Positions 6,927 through 8,260 of a stretch of 8,260 nucleotides of DNA are shown in pieces. The position numbers and the translations under genes were made by a program. The notes beneath the pieces were generated by a model. It saw nothing but the letters and a program-made list of their open reading frames with translations, did not search any database and was not told the DNA's origin. Each line of letters opens with the position of its first letter. Position 1 is the stretch's first letter. Source of the stretch: Bacillota bacterium (lineage in GTDB: Bacteria; Bacillota; Clostridia; Oscillospirales; Acutalibacteraceae); assembly GCA_023420245.1 (NCBI GenBank), contig JAEZWL010000243.1:1-8260 (forward strand), read 5' to 3'.

Positions 6927-6957
6927 CCTTCACTCTGGGGATACCAGGGAGTGAAGG
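6927..6957 (+). other. Hairpin just after NYN stop codon
   Basis: CCTTCACTC (6927-6935) pairs perfectly with GAGTGAAGG (6949-6957), extended inward by TGG/CCA after a two-base bulge. It starts five bases after the NYN stop. No U-tract follows directly, so it may be a 3'-end stabilising stem or one helix of a larger 3'-UTR structure. Confidence 0.55.
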
Positions 6958-7009
6958 GGGATTTTCTGCCCCTCCGTCGGAAGTTTAGAATCCCCCTGTG
7001 AGGTTTTTT
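6956..7009 (+). terminator. Probable NYN transcript terminator
   Basis: GGGGGATT (6956-6963) pairs with AATCCCCC (6989-6996), can extend by CT/AG across a bulge, and encloses a small TCC/GGA stem. Seven bases later comes TTTTTT (7004-7009). The gap before the T-run is longer than usual, so efficiency is doubtful. Its first two bases are shared with the hairpin at 6927-6957. From 7010 to 7097 I see only weak stems (ACATCC 7010-7015 with GGATGT 7034-7039). Confidence 0.5.
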
Positions 7010-7097
7010 ACATCCTTTACAGACGAACCCTTCAGGATGTACCTGTCCTCTCTTAGGGTCAAAAATCAAAAGCAGAATAAAATATTTGAAAATAATG

Positions 7098-7126
7098 TTG
7101 CAATATAGAAGAAAACGCGTTATAAT
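7098..7126 (+). promoter_or_regulatory. Strong rightward sigma-A promoter in gene-free region
   Basis: TTGCAA (7098-7103), a 17-base spacer, and TATAAT (7121-7126). Start is expected near 7133. No start codon with a ribosome binding site follows before the terminator at 7315-7353, so the product would be a non-coding RNA. Confidence 0.6.
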
Positions 7127-7141
7127 CCCCTTAGAGGCACA

Positions 7142-7189
7142 ATAAAAAAACAAACGCAGAAGCAGGTGCTGGAACACCTGCCTCCTGCG
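7142..7189 (-). terminator. Strong leftward intrinsic terminator
   Basis: On the minus strand, arms GCAGGTG (7162-7168) and CACCTGC (7175-7181) plus CGCAG/CTGCG (7155-7159 with 7185-7189) form a stem of at least 12 bp with a small internal bulge and a 6-base loop. It is followed at once by TTTGTTTTTTTATT. This is one of the clearest terminators in the window, yet no leftward protein gene lies ahead of it. Confidence 0.75.
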
Positions 7190-7238
7190 ATACGGAGAAA
7201 AGCCCTCCATACCTCAACGGGAAATCCCGCACGTTTGC
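7142..7238 (-). ncRNA. Candidate small RNA, leftward, about 97 nt
   Basis: A minus-strand promoter (7246-7274) and the strong terminator at 7142-7189 frame a 97-base RNA. It would hold three hairpins in order: CGGG-CCCG (7229-7218), TATGGAG-CTCCGTA (7211-7191, including one G-U pair), and the terminator stem. No open frame with a ribosome binding site fits. Every base is antisense to the proposed rightward RNA 7133-7353. Confidence 0.45.
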
Positions 7239-7245
7239 AAACACT

Positions 7246-7274
7246 ATTATACTTCTTTCGTCATATTTTGTACA
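7246..7274 (-). promoter_or_regulatory. Leftward promoter for the 97-nt RNA
   Basis: Minus strand: TGTACA (7269-7274, four of six to consensus), a 17-base spacer, and a perfect TATAAT (7246-7251). Start is expected near 7238. A 10-base palindrome, GTTTGCAAAC (7233-7242), straddles that start. Confidence 0.5.
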
Positions 7275-7314
7275 GAGAAGTTTAACATTTTTTGCGATTG
7301 CCGAAGGAGCCCTG

Positions 7315-7353
7315 CGCTGTGTATGGAACGAAATTCCGTACTCAGCGTTTTTT
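7315..7353 (+). terminator. Rightward intrinsic terminator
   Basis: CGCTG/CAGCG (7315-7319 with 7343-7347) and TATGGAA/TTCCGTA (7322-7328 with 7334-7340, one G-U pair), separated by a 2x2 internal loop, cap a CGAAA loop. Six T residues follow at 7348-7353. This is a standard intrinsic terminator for a rightward transcript, which can only start within the gene-free region or upstream at the NYN gene. Confidence 0.75.
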
Positions 7354-7481
7354 ATTGTTGCCCCCGAATAGAGCGGTGCGGGCGAAAAAATCCCATAATT
7401 CCCTATTGAATTAATTTACGGCATATCCCTTTTCCCCTATCACCGCCCGCACAAGCTGATTTGCCTTATTCGGGGCACAAT
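7354..7481. repeat. Long inverted repeat / structured element
   Basis: Outer arms: ATTGTTGCCCCCGAATA (7354-7370) pairs with TATTCGGGGCACAAT (7467-7481), giving 15 pairs with two single-base bulges. Inner arms: GTGCGGGCG (7376-7384) pairs perfectly with CGCCCGCAC (7444-7452). The 59-base interior is AT-rich with runs of C on the plus strand. Between the arms is an asymmetric loop of 5 and 14 bases. It starts immediately after the U-tract of the terminator at 7315-7353. It could be a folded RNA on either strand or a small mobile-element remnant. I see no promoter directly in front of it and no target-site duplication. Confidence 0.6.
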
Positions 7482-7489
7482 TAAGAAGA

Positions 7490-7507
7490 GATGCAGGCAA
7501 TCGCATC
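7490..7507. other. Small hairpin
   Basis: GATGC (7490-7494) pairs with GCATC (7503-7507) around an 8-base loop, between the inverted-repeat element and the bidirectional terminator. Its role is unknown, and it may be part of a larger fold. Confidence 0.3.
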
Positions 7508-7514
7508 GGCCCGT

Positions 7515-7549
7515 AAAAAAACAGCGCTCTGAATGGGGCGCTGTTTTTT
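7515..7549. terminator. Strong bidirectional terminator
   Basis: CAGCGCTC (7522-7529) pairs with GGGCGCTG (7536-7543, one G-U pair) around a 6-base loop. Seven A residues lie on the left and six T residues on the right, so each strand reads a stem followed by a U-run of six or seven. It can stop rightward transcripts from 7354-7515 and leftward transcripts from 7705. Confidence 0.85.
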
Positions 7550-7705
7550 ATGCTGCGGCTACAATTCCGGGTAATATCGTCAATTGACGCCGAAGCCGCC
7601 CAGCCGTTCCGGTCTGTTTCTCGTGCTGCTGCGTTGCCCGAGGCGTTAGCCTGCTTGTGTCATCCGCCTCGCATCACGAAAAGCAGCCCCGTAAATACAT
7701 TAAGT
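7515..7705 (-). ncRNA. Candidate structured RNA, leftward, about 190 nt
   Basis: A minus-strand promoter (7712-7739) starts at an A near 7705, and the strong terminator at 7515-7549 ends the transcript, with no credible reading frame between. The fold visible by eye is a 12-position helix, 7675-7686 with 7614-7625 (ten Watson-Crick pairs, one G-U, one mismatch). It encloses a perfect 7-bp helix CGAGGCG/CGCCTCG (7639-7645 with 7665-7671). A separate hairpin is formed by the 12-base palindrome CGTCAATTGACG (7578-7589). GCTGC/GCAGC (7684-7688 with 7552-7556) could close the molecule. Length, self-contained signals and paired helices suit a stand-alone regulatory RNA. No family is recognised. Confidence 0.45.
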
Positions 7706-7711
7706 GAGCCG

Positions 7712-7739
7712 ATTATAAAATACAAAGGCTCCTGATCAA
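7712..7739 (-). promoter_or_regulatory. Leftward promoter overlapping a terminator
   Basis: Minus strand: TTGATC (7734-7739, four of six), a 16-base spacer, and a perfect TATAAT (7712-7717). The -35 box lies in the loop of the terminator hairpin at 7725-7749, so one RNA would end exactly where the next begins. Confidence 0.45.
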
Positions 7740-7749
7740 CAGGAGCCTT
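7713..7749. terminator. Terminator hairpin downstream of DUF1292 region
   Basis: Perfect 10-bp stem: AAGGCTCCTG (7725-7734) with CAGGAGCCTT (7740-7749), loop ATCAA. On the minus strand TGTATTTTATAAT follows; on the plus strand GTCTTTTC follows. It is a fair terminator in both directions. The leftward reading ends the DUF1292 transcript and the structured RNA at 7725-7940. Confidence 0.75.
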
Positions 7750-7940
7750 GTCTTTTCATATAAATCCCGCCTGGCCGTAATGTGCTGAAATAACCTGCTA
7801 CGAAAGCAGGTGGGTGCCAGCCCAATGGTTTCATACTCCCTTCGTCCGGCAAAGCCGGGAGGTCTGAAGTCCGCCACCGGAGCGATAGCTCCCGATTTAA
7901 AAATGTAGGGTTATTCATGCAACGGTCCGCGCACCAGGCA
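7725..7940 (-). ncRNA. Candidate branched structured RNA with long closing stem (6S-like shape, family unproven)
   Basis: Two distant segments pair over more than 20 positions: GGCCGT (7773-7778) with ACGGTCC (7922-7928, one bulge), then GTGCTGAAATAACC (7782-7795) with GGTTATTCATGCAAC (7909-7923, bulged). Inside are CTGCT/AGCAG (7795-7799 with 7805-7809), a long arm GGTGG/CCACC (7809-7813 with 7874-7878) continuing through TTCA/TGAA and CTCCC/GGGAG (7836-7840 with 7857-7861), and GGAGC/GCTCC (7879-7883 with 7888-7892). Read leftward, a single-stranded A/T-rich patch (7895-7905) faces a small hairpin across an open centre, as in Firmicutes 6S RNA. The leftward terminator at 7713-7749 supports the minus strand. 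No good promoter is seen, so processing from the DUF1292 transcript is possible. Confidence 0.45.
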
Positions 7941-7955
7941 GGCAGAAAGCAAAAT

Positions 7956-8260
7956 TTATTCCTGGTCGGAATCTTCTTCGTCGGAGTCGTACATTTCCTC
8001 AAAACGACTTTCAAACAGCTCGGCAAGTCTGTCAAGCAGAGCCTCGTCTTCCACTTCGGCAAGCTGCTGTTCGCCGTCCTCTTCAACCGCTTCAAATATA
8101 TAATAGGTGCCTTCCGCGTCAACCTTTTCCTGAGGGGTTTCAAAGGTTGGCAGCAATGCGTAGAAGCAGCCGTCCTCGTTGTCGATTACGTCTAATATTT
8201 CAAACTCATGCTCTTCACCCTCGTCATCAACCAGAGTGATCAGATCTGCACCGTATTCGT
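7956..8260 (-). CDS. DUF1292 domain protein (YrzB-like), N-terminus beyond window
   Basis: The frame is open from the right edge to a TAA complementary to 7956-7958, giving 100 visible C-terminal residues. The start is outside the window, and an internal TTG at 8154-8156 is not it. The visible segment has the DUF1292 pattern: ITLVDDEGEEHEFEILDVI (a beta-hairpin rich in Asp/Glu), YALLP, then YYIFEAVEEDG and the helix ALLDRLAELFESRFEE, ending in a very acidic tail (DSDEEDSDQE). The function of the family is unknown; it is small, acidic and cytosolic. In many Firmicutes it follows ruvX directly. Here ruvX is 3 kb away on the opposite strand, with degV, the NYN gene and the RNA-rich interval between. 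The gene likely shares a transcript with the structured RNA downstream. Confidence 0.88.
   Translation of the reverse strand, partial: EYGADLITLVDDEGEEHEFEILDVIDNEDGCFYALLPTFETPQEKVDAEGTYYIFEAVEEDGEQQLAEVEDEALLDRLAELFESRFEEMYDSDEEDSDQE

Larger units (their letters stand above)
7133..7353 (+). ncRNA. Candidate structured RNA, rightward (unassigned family)
   Basis: Bounded by the promoter at 7098-7126 and the terminator at 7315-7353, about 220 bases. Its 5' segment GGCACAATAAAAAA (7136-7149) can pair with TTTTTTATTGTTGCC (7348-7362, one T bulged), which would close the molecule and also trap the terminator U-tract. Inside are a bulged 12-bp hairpin (7155-7189), TACGGAG/CTCCATA (7191-7197 with 7205-7211), CGGG/CCCG (7218-7221 with 7226-7229) and the terminator hairpin. 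The same DNA carries signals for a leftward RNA, so one of the two may be spurious. I recognise no Rfam family. Confidence 0.35.

Noticed and set aside
6872..7210. 112-codon minus-strand open frame opposite the NYN 3' end
   Set aside because: No ribosome binding site or recognisable domain; it is partly antisense to the NYN gene and crosses terminator hairpins. The cysteine pair in it looks fortuitous.
7136..7362. MITE or insertion-sequence remnant bounded by GGCACAAT-type inverted repeats
   Set aside because: No target-site duplication is visible, the arms coincide with terminator U-tracts, and A/T runs inflate the match; kept only as an alternative within a finding.
7773..7928. tRNA, tmRNA, RNase P RNA or SRP RNA
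   Set aside because: No T-arm GGTTCGA, no CCA end, no GAGGAAAGTCC core of RNase P, and no SRP GGTCAGG/GGAAGCAGCC loop on either strand.
6922..7955. CRISPR array
   Set aside because: No regularly spaced direct repeats of 25-40 bases; the repeats seen are inverted, not evenly spaced, and paired as helices.
7736..8143. 135-codon minus-strand open frame overlapping DUF1292
   Set aside because: It overlaps the DUF1292 coding frame out of register, then runs through the structured RNA and into the terminator stem; composition is that of a frame shadow.

Overview
The window looks like a chromosomal segment of a Gram-positive clostridium, probably of the Ruminococcaceae/Oscillospiraceae type. Three things point there. 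The pyrimidine genes are of the Firmicutes class: class I dihydroorotase, long-form OMP decarboxylase, and the NAD-linked PyrK/PyrD pair. There is a DegV protein. There is also a RuvX plus DUF1292 pair, which are usually neighbours in Firmicutes. No database was searched, so the taxonomy is inference.

Layout. Bases 1-4950 are a tight, GC-rich rightward operon: pyrC (5' end cut by the window edge), pyrF, pyrK, pyrD, a histidine-phosphatase-superfamily gene, and ruvX, which overlaps the phosphatase gene by 20 bases. PyrC, PyrD/PyrK and PyrF cover carbamoyl-aspartate to dihydroorotate, dihydroorotate to orotate, and OMP to UMP. pyrE, needed between the last two, is not in the window. A perfect 18-bp hairpin (4949-4987) closes this operon and also the leftward degV gene (4990-5865).

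From about 5900 the composition changes to AT-rich. A 330-base regulatory region holds a leftward promoter for degV and two rightward promoters for a NYN-domain (PIN-like nuclease) gene at 6196-6921. Between promoter and nuclease lies a short leader with an operator-like dyad and a terminator-like hairpin ending just before the ribosome binding site.

Bases 6922-7955 carry no convincing protein gene but are dense in RNA signals: several intrinsic-terminator-like hairpins, three near-consensus sigma-A promoters, nested inverted repeats, and at least three candidate structured RNAs. One pair is antisense to each other. One RNA (7515-7705, minus) has both a promoter and a terminator. One (about 7725-7940, minus) has a long closing stem and a branched interior reminiscent of 6S RNA. 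The right edge (7956-8260, minus) is the C-terminal part of a DUF1292 (YrzB-like) protein.

The best candidates for something undescribed are the NYN nuclease with its RNA leader and the 1-kb RNA-rich interval to its right. All RNA calls come from reading promoters and stems by eye, and none could be tested against Rfam or expression data.
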